Shown one piece after another: positions 45,440 through 56,415 of a stretch of 64,000 nucleotides of DNA; the first letter of the stretch is position 1, and each line of letters begins with the position of its first letter. The notes below the pieces were generated by a model that saw only the letters and a program-made list of their open reading frames with translations, was not told the DNA's origin and ran no database searches. A program made the position numbers and the translations under genes. Origin of the DNA: Aquatica leii (taxonomy: Eukaryota > Arthropoda > Insecta > Coleoptera > Lampyridae). Where the stretch lies: contig CM069432.1 in the NCBI GenBank assembly GCA_035610365.1, positions 224,338,532 through 224,402,531 of the forward strand. Reading direction: 5' to 3'.

Positions 45440-45780
45440 ACTACATATTACGTACCTGATTAATACTGCTCAGTAAAATAAATTTGTTAGACATGTCCTT
45501 GTTTTTCTTGAAAATTTTTTGATGTAAAGGTATTCAAGTTTCATATGGTTGAAAAGAGAAAAAAAGACTCTATCAAATGAGTATAATAAAGACGCGCCTT
45601 GCCATTTAAAAAAATGTAAGTGTTATTTGTTGCGATTTTGTTTACAGCAAAAAATTAAATTGATATCTCCCAGGTGGTAGATAACTAAGTGATAAACAAC
45701 TTTTATTTACAACTTTTTCGTGTAAAGTGCATATTTATCGACCTGTATAATATATTCCATACTTTTCGGACACACTGTAT
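45440..45780. other. spacer between mariner-like and piggyBac pieces
   Basis: AT-rich with no reading frame. ATGTAAAGATATTCAA-like words occur twice (about 45379 and 45520), hinting at a duplicated flank. The stretch ends in CACACTGTATAC, an end-like word. Confidence 0.35.
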
Positions 45781-45918
45781 ACTAAACGTGGTAGTTGCCG
45801 TAATTGTTGTAACGAAAAAATAAAATCATGCACATCTATGAAATGTTCAAAATGTAATACGTTTACTTGTAAACGACATTCAACATCAAATGTTGTATGC
45901 ACAAGTTGCAAAAATTAA
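45781..45918 (+). pseudogene. piggyBac transposase C-terminal cysteine-rich domain
   Basis: A 45-codon open stretch ends in TAA and reads as a compact metal-binding domain: C-x2-C-C, then C-T-S-M-K-C-S-K-C, C-K-R-H, and finally C-T-S-C. This is the cross-brace finger at the C-terminus of piggyBac transposases, which binds the element ends. The catalytic core is absent upstream, so it is a 3' remnant. It cannot be the missing end of the piggyBac core at 48.7-49.7 kb, because it lies upstream of it in the same orientation. Confidence 0.75.
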
Positions 45919-46119
45919 ATTAATTAAATGTGTAAGGTTTTTGTGTGAAGTGTAATAAAAGTAGTTAAAATACATATACTTTTTTCTGTTACGCTAAAAT
46001 AAATAATAATATAGTTAAAAAACAGATAAAAAAATATTTAAAACATTAAGGAAGTCAATAGCCGCATTTTGCTGCCGCGCGCCCGGTCATGTAATTCTTA
46101 AGGGCGCGCCCGCCTGAAG

Positions 46120-46697
46120 GTTAAAGAGTTTTTAAATGGGGAAAGTGTTGAATTAGTTCTAATAGTAAATGCATGTCCTAGGTCTAACGCCCAAGTAGAA
46201 CGCATAAACAGATTTAGGGCCCCCATGTTAGCCAAATTAATCGACATCAAAAATAAAATAGAATGGGATGACGTCTTAATTGATGTTCAGTTTGCTATCA
46301 ATAACACCATTAATAGAGCTATTGAAGTAAGTTTATCAATGCTACTTTTTGACATAAATCAAAAAGGGAAGGAAAATGACAACGTTAAACTTTTTCTTGA
46401 TAAAATGAATACTTGACGAACAATTGCATAGATTTAAATGAAATCACAGCTAAAGCTCAAGTTTTAAATAAAGAGTTGCAAAATTACAATAAGTTCTTAT
46501 ATGATAAAAAGCATAAGAATGTTAAACTGTATAAGATAAGTCACTATGTAGTTATAAGGAATGTTGATACAACTCCAAGCGTTAACAAAAATTTACTGCT
46601 TATATTTAAGGGACCATATGTTGTTAAAAGGTCATTAGAAAATAATAAATATGTGCTATCAGATATAGAAGAATTCCAAGTTCCTTTTGAGGGATGA
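46120..46697 (+). pseudogene. Ty3/mdg4-type integrase C-terminal part
   Basis: The frame opens at VKEFLNGESVELVLI and continues CPRSNAQVERINRF, where the glutamate of QVER is the third DDE residue. MLAKLIDIKNKIEWDDVL, INNTINRAIEVSLSMLLF and a one-base shift at about 46413 follow, then KVGDYV-like SHYVVIRNVDTTPSVNKN and FKGPYVVKRSLENNKYVLSD. It ends with the PFEG tail just before the LTR. Everything 5' of the second catalytic block is missing; the 5' junction lies in a short GC-rich patch (46068-46115). Confidence 0.85.
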
Positions 46698-46706
46698 TTC
46701 TAATGT

Positions 46707-46979
46707 TGTCGGGGACGACAATAGTCAGGATAGTCGAGCTGTAGCAATCTAAGTTTTAAATTTGAATTTGACGCCGTAGTTATCTGCTTTTTGTAATTTA
46801 GTTGTTTCTTCCGACGGGTAAAGAGACACAGTTATCGGCATTGTAGAATGAGCCGTTGTATTGATTGTATATGTATTAAATTATCTCTGTATATCCTGAT
46901 AATAAACTCTAAATATACAGTGTTTATTCAAATTTAAAGAATTGATCAGGTAGCGGTCAAATTGAACAACGTTACTACA
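46707..46979 (+). repeat. 3' LTR of a Ty3/mdg4-type element
   Basis: It starts TGTCGGGGACGACAATAG 10 bp after the integrase frame and contains AATAAA at 46901-46906 as its polyadenylation signal. It plausibly ends at CA near 46979 (GTTACTACA). No matching 5' LTR is present in the window, so the right boundary is an estimate. Confidence 0.75.
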
Positions 46980-48659
46980 ATAGTCAACTCTACTTATTTA
47001 TTTAAAGTATATCATTAAATGCGGCTGGTTAATTATAAGTGTTTCAGGTTAAGAATGAACAACGCCACCTTTTAAACAAAAATTGATTATTTTGTAGTTT
47101 GTTTTATTTTCTGTTATCTTATAATTTAGTATGACTATTTAACTTTAAACCCATTTTGTTTAATAAAGATTACTATTATGCAATATTGTGACCAAAATAC
47201 GTAGTGGCATCGACTTGAAAAAGTAATTTTATATAAGTTGTAACAAAATTAAATCATTATTTTTTACTTTTTAGTGCATTTTGTTTGATGCATTTTTTTA
47301 GAGTCGTAATTCAAATTGCAATTATAATATTCTTTACATATTATACAGGGTGTTCAAAATAAAAACCTATCAATTAAGAAATCTAGGTGGCTGTAACTTA
47401 ATTAACCTAAAAAGAACGACATATTTTTTAATTTACTATTTTTACTATTGCACTTTTTAGTTACCTAACAAATGATATTAGAATACCCCTGAGTTAAATC
47501 TGTTTGTTTTGACACAATACGCCTAATAATCGTTTTTTTTACCATTGGGTTTTTTTTAAATTAAAGTTTGAATGAATCTAGTTGCCTATTGTATTTGCAA
47601 ATATAAAATAAATAATAATTTTCAATTGTTTATAAATTATATTATATAATGCATTCTTAAAAAATAAAAATAAATAATATAATGTAGAATATTTTTGAAA
47701 ATAATACAAGTTTTAGTTATATAAAAACATAATTGGCACGAGTCTTGCTTGATAATCACTTAAATTTTATCATGATCGTACATTGAGTATGTGTAGTAAA
47801 AGAAGCAATAAAAGTAGAAAGTTTATAAACTTAACTTTTTCTAAGACATCTATGCGGTGTACGTGACTCGAGAAACCCTAAATAAACTTAAATTTGGAGT
47901 ATTTGGCCATGACTTTAATTTAAAAAAATATTTAAACTTAAACTGCAAGTAAAATATACTTAAGATAATTTATTAATAAACCAGTACACGTATGTTTTTA
48001 ATGCTTTTAATTTTATTACTGTTTAGTAACTTTAAATTAAGGATATTACGATTTAACGCTTATTTATAAGAACATATAAGGTAGCAACTAGTAGGTACTA
48101 CGAAAAGCCACTAAAATAATTACTAAGTGTTAGTGCAATAAGCTTTCATGTCGGAATTGAGTAAGGTCTTAAAAGCAATACATACAGCAACTTTGAGAAT
48201 ACTCCTTTGTAAAGTTACTAAACTAGTAAAGGTTAAAGCATCAGCTATTCCTTAGAGTTACTTTGCTTACAGGTTTATACAATGCGTATATTGTATAGTA
48301 GTTATTTATTGTTTTGTATTATATAATTACGTTACTCGTTGACAAAATCCTAATAATTACTGAAGTAACTATGAAATACGGTTTTTACTAACAAAAAAAA
48401 ACTTTATACCTAATTGGTGTATGCTTATATTTCACAAAATAACGAAAGACAACAGACAATACAAATTATTTGATGCAAGCACTGTATTTTTCAACACTAG
48501 TATCGTCGAACTTTAAAACGTTGTAACTTTGTGTTTATTTGAATTGGAACTGATTCTAGACTTTTCTTTTCTTTTGTAATATAATATACACGTGAGCTAT
48601 GCGTATATAAATGCAGTGCTGCAGAAGTTTAGCGCAGTATGTTATAAGTTTGTGCCGAG
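46980..48659. other. AT-rich stretch, nothing assigned
   Basis: No gene seen. TATACAGGGTGTTCAAAATA at 47340-47359 is the kind of terminus found on many insect repeats. Just before the piggyBac frame there is a TATA-like patch (CGTATATAAATGCAGT, about 48602), possibly that element's promoter. Confidence 0.4.
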
Positions 48660-49745
48660 AGCGCTTAGAAATTTTTATTGGCAAATAAAATTTTTCAAGA
48701 TGCAGAACTTGCTTGGATTTCAGAACATAACAGTGATGCTGGTGAATATCCTTTTAAGATAAAAGCATTTGATAGGTATATTTCTAGTGAAAATGATGAG
48801 GAATTTGTAATTAGTAAATAAAACGATTCTTTTACATCCGATACTGGTAAAACGAGTTTTAGTTCTTAACCGTCCACTTCCACAAAGGCTGTAAGAAGTA
48901 GAAGAAAACAAAAAACCACTAGAAACATTGTTTCTAATATTTTTAGGCCAATTTCTTTTGCAAAACGCAGTGTAACAGACCTCACTTAGTGCAATCTATT
49001 TCTTCAAAGACAATTATATTCTAAAGCATGTTCAAAACTGCATTGTAACCGAGGTCAAGAGACAGCTGGAAGATGATTACTCGAATATATCTACTTTAGA
49101 ATTTGAAGTGCTTTAGAAGTCGATAGCTTAGAGTCAAAAATGTGAAAACTTGCTTTTTTAGTGAAACAATGTCGCGTTAAAGGTTCCGTGACGTTTTTAA
49201 GATTTGTCATTTAATTCATAAGAAGTGAGCGTTTAAAAAATAAAAAAAAATTGTTTACCATTAGAAGTATGGGATAGTGTTATATCCAATTGCAAAAGCT
49301 GCTACACGCCTGGGAAAAACATTAGCATTGATGAACAGGCAAAATTAAGATGTCGTCTCACTCAATACATGGTTAACAAACCAAATACGTTTTGTTTCAA
49401 GTTTTAGTTGACTGTTGATTTAAATTCCAAATTTGTAGTAAATAGATTTGTTTACTTAGGAAAAGATGACGCGCGCCCTACAAATCAACGTCTTGCTGAG
49501 GACGTTATCCTAAAATTAATGAAACCGTATTTGAAAGTAGGATTACTACTGACAATGTTTTTATGAGCTTGTGGTTGGCAAAATAGATGTCAAAAAAATA
49601 CTATGTTAGCGAGAACAGTAAATCGTTCCACCAAAAAATTTTCAAATTCTGCAAAAATAAACAACAAAGGACGGAAATATATGCAACCACCGTTTTAGCA
49701 GCTGATACGTGTATTATTACTAATTTGTGTTAAGCAACTATTGTT
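48660..49745 (+). pseudogene. piggyBac-family transposase pseudogene
   Basis: The start region reads DAELAWISEHNSDAGEYPFK and DEEFVISK, an acidic N-terminus typical of the family, followed by a basic patch (TKAVRSRRKQKTTRN). The core follows: LEVWDSVISNCKSCYTPGKN, ISIDEQ (where family members carry VDEQ with a catalytic Asp), RLTQYMVNKP, LTVDLNSKFVVN, RFVYLGKDDARPTNQRLAED and LMKPYLKVG. The aspartates of 'IDEQ' and 'TVDLNSK' are present; the last part (usual TxDNFFTS) is decayed to LLTMFL. Multiple stops and shifts. No terminal repeats or TTAA duplication were pinned down, and the cysteine-rich C-terminus is not found downstream. Confidence 0.85.
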
Positions 49746-52483
49746 AACCGATTCGTTTTAATCACTTTTCTCAACTGATTCGGTTAAATTAACTCTATAG
49801 TGCATACTTAATCTACTTAATCAAATAGATTATTAAAATATTCTTAAAGATCCTTATTAGTGTAAAAAGTACTGATTAGTTTTTGCTTTATATATAAAAA
49901 CTGTTAAAACGTTCAATAATTAAAAACCTAGTAATTTATGTTTAAAGTAGTCGCCTATCAAATTGTAAGATTTTTTATTATGTTTTAAAGTTAAATTGTA
50001 GACCAACAGTTTTTTGTATAAACAAAATAATTTTAAATATTGTAAAGTTATTTATATTAGTGGCAATAACCAGTGGCCAGAATGATCATTCTAAATAAGA
50101 TTGCGATTGCAATCACCTAGCATCTTTAACAAATCATTCGCGATCGCAATCATTAAACAAATAAAACAAGGATTGAATTATCTTACCTACAAAATAAGGA
50201 AATAAAAAAAAAAATTTTTATAAAAAAATTTGCATTTGCTCAAATTTAATTTAAAATTAGACAAGGCAGTTGTTTTTTTAAAATTACACTATTAGTATAA
50301 TTAGATCGATCTTCTAGAACAGTTTTGTAGCACTAGATAAGAATATAGAACATATCAATTAACGCGTCTTGATTAAAATGTATAAGGAAAATTTAAACTA
50401 AACAAAAAACAATTAATAACGGTAACTTCAAAGGATAACAAAACGACAATATGAAAAAACTTATATTTTAAAACCGAATGTTTAAATTGTACAATAGGTT
50501 TTATTAGAAATATTAAGAAGTTAAAAATATCTTTAAAAAATGATCTTTTTTGTTATAGAAAGTCTAATTTTGTATAAGTAAATGTAACATTTTATTTAAA
50601 ACGAAAGATTGTTTCAATTAAAACGTGTTTAATTCGTTTTTGTGATTGATTACATTACATGAATTACAGAATAAATAATAAATTTTTCCTGTGGTTTTTC
50701 TTCGAAGGGCTTTTTACTAGATTTATCAAACAACGATGGTGATTATCGATTGCTTGTAAAATAATAATTGCGTCCGTGGAGAAAAAATCGTTAACTTTAA
50801 AATGATTTGGTTAAGAATTAAGTTTTCTTGTTATTATGGTTTTCCTACTTTGACGAGATTAAAACTTCTAAAAGTTACTTTTGGTTAAAAATAGAAAAAT
50901 GCAAAGATAAAAAGAAAAATTAAAAATTGTACACGTGCACTTGTATACTAGAGGCTTCAATCTTATATTTTACTTCATTAGTTATTGTAAACTACATAAA
51001 AGCATCAATCCCAATTGAAAATAAATTTAACTAAAAATTACATAGACGGCTTGCACCATAAAATGTTCCTCTACGGAGAGACTTTTTCCTAACAAAATTT
51101 ATTAATTTATGATTTTCAAATAATAAGCATAATCCGCATTTCTTGAAAAAATGCCGTAACAAACCAACTGGTTCTAGTACCTACTTGCAACACAGATGTT
51201 TCTTTACTAACTTAGCTGTTGTTAAACCCAACGCCGCCAATAGAGCCTTCTTACCGTTGGTATGTGCGTTCTTATATACAGGTAAAAGGATTTTCAAAGA
51301 AACATGCAACAAGGGGTTGAAAACAAGTTGTAACTTGTAATCTGTATATGTAGGTATTAATAACTTTTTCAATTTTTGTCACTCAAAAATCTAGATTTTG
51401 TTCCAAATTAATTGTGCAAAAATTGGCGAAAGAATCAAATTTTAATAGAATTTAACTAAATTATTTTAAGTTAACTTTATATTCTAACAAATCACCATTT
51501 AACAAAAATGCTTTTAATTAATAAAAACGTATTTCAAATATGTATAGATTACCGTGGTACATTTCCCAAATATTATTGATTTCAAAATTTATAAAACTGT
51601 AAAACATGATTTTACCTGGAATATTTTTAAATGCACATTAGGTCAATGTGCTTTTAAGTAGGCAGGTAGTGTTTATAATAAAATTTTATGTAAATACATA
51701 GATTATTTACTCTTTTGACTATACCAATTTCTTAAAAGGTATTTATTAAAATTTTGAATGAAAAAAATGGCACAAGCGTAAAATATAATCATTATGCTTC
51801 TTGTTTATAGATTTTTATTAGAAAAAACAAGATATGTATTGTCAACGACGAAAGATTGAATAAGTAGTCAAAAACACCTGGTACAATTTAGTACACATAC
51901 GTAAAGACTAGCACTTCTACACTACGTTAATGTGGGCACTTTTTGTAGTACTGGCAATCCATATAGAAAGGATTTTGCTGTTTTGAATGTATTTATGTTT
52001 TAGATTGTTAGAAGTATTTTAATTTAATTTAACAAAACAACAAAATAAAACTGGAATATTAGTGAAAAGAAAACTAATAAAAAAACTAAAAAAGTGTCAG
52101 GTGATTTGTTTAATTGTATCTAAATAGTTTATTTAATATATATATATATAAATGAAAATAAATATTTCTAGTAAAAGTAATAAGTCTTCGATAAAAGTTT
52201 GCGAGTTTTCTATTCTGAAAATTTATTTTTAAAATTGTATTTTAACTTGAATCCTCTAAATAGACAAATTTTAACTTTTTAAGCAAATAGGAATTTATTT
52301 GTTAAATTTCCAAAATTTGTTTTCTTAAATTAGAATGCAAAACAATTGCTTAATCTATTTATTATTTCCAAATATGTAATACTTATATTTTGTTTTGCGC
52401 CGATGCTTTAACCAAACATGATTAAAATAGAAAATTTATTAATTCGTGATTAAAATGGTTCTTTAACCATAAGCCCTTGAAGT
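49746..52483. other. AT-rich stretch, possibly interior of an old element
   Basis: No coding motifs. GTTAACCGATTCG and GATTCGGTTAAA at 49743-49790 resemble the 28-bp units at 52484-52651 in inverted arrangement. The whole 49.7-52.7 kb block may therefore be one decayed transposon with GGTTAA-rich ends. A 65-codon frame at 51143-51340 has an overlapping open frame on the other strand and is unsupported. A TA microsatellite (about 52138-52150) lies near the right side. Confidence 0.4.
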
Positions 52484-52651
52484 AAATCGTATAACAAAAG
52501 ATGGCTAAACTGGATCGTTTTACGAAAGATGGTTAAACTGAATCGTTTAACCAGAGACGGTTAACCTAAATCGTTTACCCAAGGATGGTTAAACTGAATC
52601 GATTAACCAAAAGTGGTTAAACTGAATCGATTAACCAAAAATGAATAATTC
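52484..52651. repeat. tandem array of six 28-bp units
   Basis: Consecutive 28-bp units (52484, 52512, 52540, 52568, 52596, 52624) follow the pattern GAATCGNTTAACCAAAGATGG-TTAAACT with 2-6 changes each; the last unit decays at its end. Each holds two opposed TTAACC/GGTTAA words. More copies of the word follow to 52715 (GGTTAACCAG, GTTAACCATTTAACCGAG), ending at AACACCCCTAAAAA. The form fits a transposase-binding array at the end of a hAT-like element. Confidence 0.9.
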
Positions 52652-53484
52652 AATTTGAAATTAACCGGTTAACCAGAAGAAAATGATTCAGTTAACCATT
52701 TAACCGAGTCGATTCAACACCCCTAAAAATTAGACAAAACTTGCAAATTTTTAGAAATTATGTAATTTCACACATGCAAAACGAGCACTGAAGAAATGAA
52801 AACATGATTTTTAAGCAGGATGGAGCATATTCAGACATTTACCGACCAGTAGAATTGTTGATTGCGGTTTTTTAAGATCCAGCAAATTACAGGCAGGGTT
52901 ATTTAAAAAATGTAGTGTTTAAGACACGGTCAACATCGTTGTACAAATTAAAAGACAGTATTGTGATATATGGCAACTATGCTATATATAAAAATGCTTT
53001 GACAACATCGCAAGACCCATCCATTGTTGTAACTTGTAAGTAGGTGTTGGTAACGACAACTGTGTGCTACAATAAAACAGATTTATGCTTCCATGTTGTT
53101 TTAATAATCTAAGTACATCAAGATGTTACAAGTATTAGACAGCAAATTAATTCAACAATGTTAAAGTAGGAATATTTAGAGGTTAAACAACCAGAAGTTA
53201 TCTTTCAGTCTTACTTCCAATATTATTACGAGAAAGACTAAAAGGTATTTTTTGGTTGTTTAAAGTTGTTCAATTCTATAAGAAATGATGAGTAATGCTG
53301 TGTACAATTTTGTAGCAACGGTTGGTTATGTTACAACTACAAAGTAGAGCATATCGAGCATATTTGTGGTAACTAGTGTTTGACGTCAGAAATCTCAGCA
53401 ACTAGATTTCATTTACTTTTTATTATTAATTTGATTTGTTAAAAATATACAAGTTAGAATATATCCCTTACTGTTATGTAGTAA
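52652..53484. other. AT-rich stretch, nothing assigned
   Basis: The first 75 bases are the decayed edge of the 28-bp array. The remainder has repeated (A)CAAC/GTTGTAAC words in both orientations (53000-53350), suggesting another old palindromic repeat, but no clean arms could be set out. Confidence 0.35.
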
Positions 53485-53960
53485 TAGTCCAAGCGGCGAC
53501 CGCCGTAAAAGGGTGGTCAACCAGAATAAGTACAAAAATATATTTTATTAATTTTTGGATATTAGATTAATAATAAACCATTGGTCTGTTAGCCCTTGAC
53601 GTGTCCAAATTTTTTTTTAAATAAAATTTCTAATTTATTTTTTCGTAATATCGATCTACATAACATAAGCATAATTTTTCAGTTTATGATAGCGTTTTGA
53701 CTAGATAAATACAAAATTTCAAGTCTGGCGTTCTTGGTCTTGACGCAACTGTGTGTCAGACCGCCCCCAACAAAGTTATTACAACAACAAATTTTCTATA
53801 CAAGGTATAAGAAAAAATTGAACGTCAAAATTTTTATTTTTTATTCCTCTTTCGAGTAGAATTGGTCTGGCACGTTCATACTTGACCAAAATTCTGCCAG
53901 ACCAAGATTAAGTAAGTTCTTATCTGCATGCTATTTGTTAAGCACGAAGTTTTTTTGTTT
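53485..53960 (+). repeat. left arm of the long inverted repeat
   Basis: About 476 bp; matches the arm at 55944-56415 in inverse orientation. Landmarks shared by both: GCGGCGACCGCCGTAAAAGG, GGTCTTGACGCAACTGTGTG, ACAAGGTATAAGAAAAAATT and CTATTTGTTAAGC. Confidence 0.9.
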
Positions 53961-54722
53961 TATTATATTGATTTTACTATTTCTTTACGATTTTCGAAGC
54001 ACATTTGATGATGGAATTGTACAAAAATATTATTTTATCTTTATATTAAAAACGGAAAGATGGATTTTGTAAAATTTTTTGCAAAATTCTATCTTAACAT
54101 AATGAGAAATAATTTTTTAAATGTTAAAAAAGTTTTCTGCAGTGTTTATAGGTTCTCATCAGTTAACAAATCTTCTTATATCATAATAAGAAACAATTGT
54201 CGTATAATAGTAAAAGGAGAAAAACATCGTTTTTTTTTCAAGATTTATGGTCTTGAAAATTTTATGTTAGTTCAATTAATGTATTGTTTATCAAGCGTGT
54301 TTTTTTACCTTAATTCTATTTGCTACTATATAATTCTAGTCTCTTCAGCTAATTTAAAAAAAAATATATTTGATTTGTAATGAAAGAAAATGCTGTTGAA
54401 TTAACTCTATTTTAATGGTATAGTAACTATTTCACGAAAAATTTATTGACAGTTTCGTAAGAACAGAATAAATCTTTCACACGATTTTTTATGATTTAGA
54501 ATAATAGTAAATTTCTGACTACGTCGATGCTTTGATATGAGCTTAATAAGGCTTGTTGTATACTTGTTAAATACTTTTTTCACCTCCTTTATGAATGAGT
54601 AAACAAATTATCAACGTAAATAATTTTATTAAAATAAATGAAAGTACAACAGAACAAGTAACAAAAAAGAAATGTTCAATTTTAAATTCTTAATTGATAA
54701 TAAATATAACTTTTATTTTTAA

Positions 54723-55860
54723 TTAATCATCAATTTCATCTTCTGAATAATTACCACGATTATTGAATGACAAATCTTCATCATCTGGGATAGTTTCGTC
54801 TTTATCATGCTGCAAAATTTGTTCGATCGTCAGTGGCATTGCATCGCCTTCGAACCACTTTAGTTCATATCCATTGTCAACATCATTTAATTGCCAACCA
54901 CATTCCAAAGGATCAAGTCGAATACACTGAGGATCTGTAGCATTTTGCCACATAGAATTGACGAAAACTGCGTAATATTTTTTGCTCCAAACTTCTCCAA
55001 CAAGGTGGAATCAAACTAGAGTCAAAATTATTAACATTTTTAATCATTTCTTTTTGGTTATTAGTTTTATTATTGTAAAACTTGTAGAACAACTCAAGTC
55101 TCGCTAAGTTAACGAATTTACATTTTTTTTACACCGTATAACTCATTTGTGTATTACTGGATTATTTCAACTTTTTCTTGATCGTGAATAACAAGTAGAT
55201 TATTTAATGAAGCAAATACGAGTTGATACTGAGTATTTTTATTTAATATATCAAAAGGTTTTTTTTTGCCTTTTCTGAAAAATGCAGCTGTATAATCACT
55301 ACCAGTAAAAGCATGAAAACCTGGCAATGCTTTACATAAATTTTCTCGCAAGTGATTTGCTAATTTAGAACAGTTGACAATGTTTATCTCTTTATTTTTT
55401 GGACTAAAATTACTTAACCAAATTTCGTATTCACGGTTTTTGAACTTGTAAATATTTCCCAAGATAATAACTAAAATATCAGTATCATTAGTTTTAATCA
55501 ATATTTTTGATTGCTTTTTCAATTTATTTACATGAAAAATAATTCTGGTATCAGCCTCTTCGTGATAACACTGATAGTCTGCCTCTTCTTTTTTTCTTAC
55601 AGAACGACCTTCAGAAGTAAATGAAAAACATTTTTCATCGACTGTCATATAAACCGTTTTGTTACCAATAATACTTGAATAGGTTTCAATTTCCTAATCA
55701 GTAGATAAAAATTTAATTAAAGCTTCCTTGAATTTTTTGTTCTTCAGAATTTTTGAAAAATCATTAGGCCGTTTCTGTGATGGACCAGAAATTGTGAAAG
55801 GAATATCTATTTCTTTTCTATTATGTCTTTCAGTGTCTTTTTTTTCAGTGTTTTTTATCT
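54723..55860 (-). pseudogene. HEEADTR-type transposon protein, FEN/XPG-like acidic motifs (degenerate)
   Basis: The main frame (55648-55154) contains TVDEKCFSFTSEGRS, YHEEADTRIIFHVNKLKK, KTNDTDILVIILG and LPGFHAFTGSDYTAAFFRKG ending KKKPFDIL. The same frame continues upstream through one TAG to about 55860 (ISGPSQKRPNDFSKILKNKK, KEALIKFL). Downstream, after a stop and shifts, come KFVNLARLELFYKFYN, SLIPPCW, SMWQNATDPQCIRLDPLECG and an acidic tail (54723-54953). I recognise this as a protein repeated in many arthropod genomes, usually annotated only as uncharacterised. E-E-A-D, then N-D-T-D, then G-S-D-Y recalls the acidic metal-binding set of FEN1/XPG nucleases, with G-x-D-Y before a basic helix; that fold is my inference. 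It sits alone between the long inverted repeats, so it is the candidate mobility or accessory protein. Confidence 0.65.
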
Positions 55861-55943
55861 TTTATCTGTTATTTAGCTAGATGGACGTTTCTTAAAAACA
55901 CGCACGTCACATTTTGACAAATTAAACAGGTTAAATGATCAAT

Positions 55944-56415
55944 GAACAAAAAAACCTCGCGCTTAACAAATAGCAGAGAAGAACTTTACTTAATCTTAGT
56001 CTGGCAGAATTTTGGTCAAGTATGAATGTGCCAGACCAATTCTATTCGAAAGAGGAAAAAAAATAAAAATTTTGACGTTCAATTTTTTCTTATACCTTGT
56101 ATAGAAAATTTGTTGTTGTAATAACTTTGTTGGGGGCGGTCTGACACACAGTTGCGTCAAGACCAAGAACGCCAGACTTGAAATTTTGTATTTATCTAGT
56201 AAAAACGCTATCGTAAACTGAAAAATTATGCTTATGTTATGTAGATCGATTTTACGAAAAAATAAATTAGAAATTTTATTAAAAAAAAAATTTGGACACG
56301 TCAAAGGCTAACAGACCAATGGTTTATTATTCATCTAATATCCAAAAATTAATAAAATATATATTTGTACTTATTCTGGTTGACCACCCTTTTACGGCGG
56401 TCGCCGCTTGGACTA
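55944..56415 (-). repeat. right arm of the long inverted repeat
   Basis: About 472 bp, the inverse complement of the left arm with few substitutions and small gaps. The minus-strand open frame across 55996-56304 arises from the repeat and is not a gene. Confidence 0.9.

Larger units (their letters stand above)
53485..56415 (-). mobile_element. long-terminal-inverted-repeat element with a nuclease-like gene (2,931 bp)
   Basis: Both ends carry a roughly 475-bp inverted repeat (53485-53960 and 55944-56415), starting TAGTCCAAGCGGCGACCGCC and matching almost throughout with scattered changes. TAA stands directly outside on both sides (53482-53484 and 56416-56418), a possible 3-bp duplication; TA with GTCCAAG termini is an equal reading. 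Between the arms lie a minus-strand pseudogene (54723-55860) and AT-rich filler. Repeat arms this long are unusual for cut-and-paste elements of this size. I cannot name the superfamily. Confidence 0.85.

Noticed and set aside
48720-48911. Minus-strand 63-codon frame
   Set aside because: It is antisense to the recognisable piggyBac N-terminal region on the plus strand.
52138-52150. TA dinucleotide run
   Set aside because: An ordinary short microsatellite in AT-rich DNA.
54060-54380. 106-codon plus-strand frame inside the long-arm element
   Set aside because: Phe/Asn/Lys/Ile-rich with no motif, as expected of AT-rich DNA; it could be a second gene of the element but nothing supports that.
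55996-56304. Open minus-strand frame of 102 codons
   Set aside because: It lies wholly within the right arm of the long inverted repeat, and the left-arm equivalent is broken; treated as a by-product.
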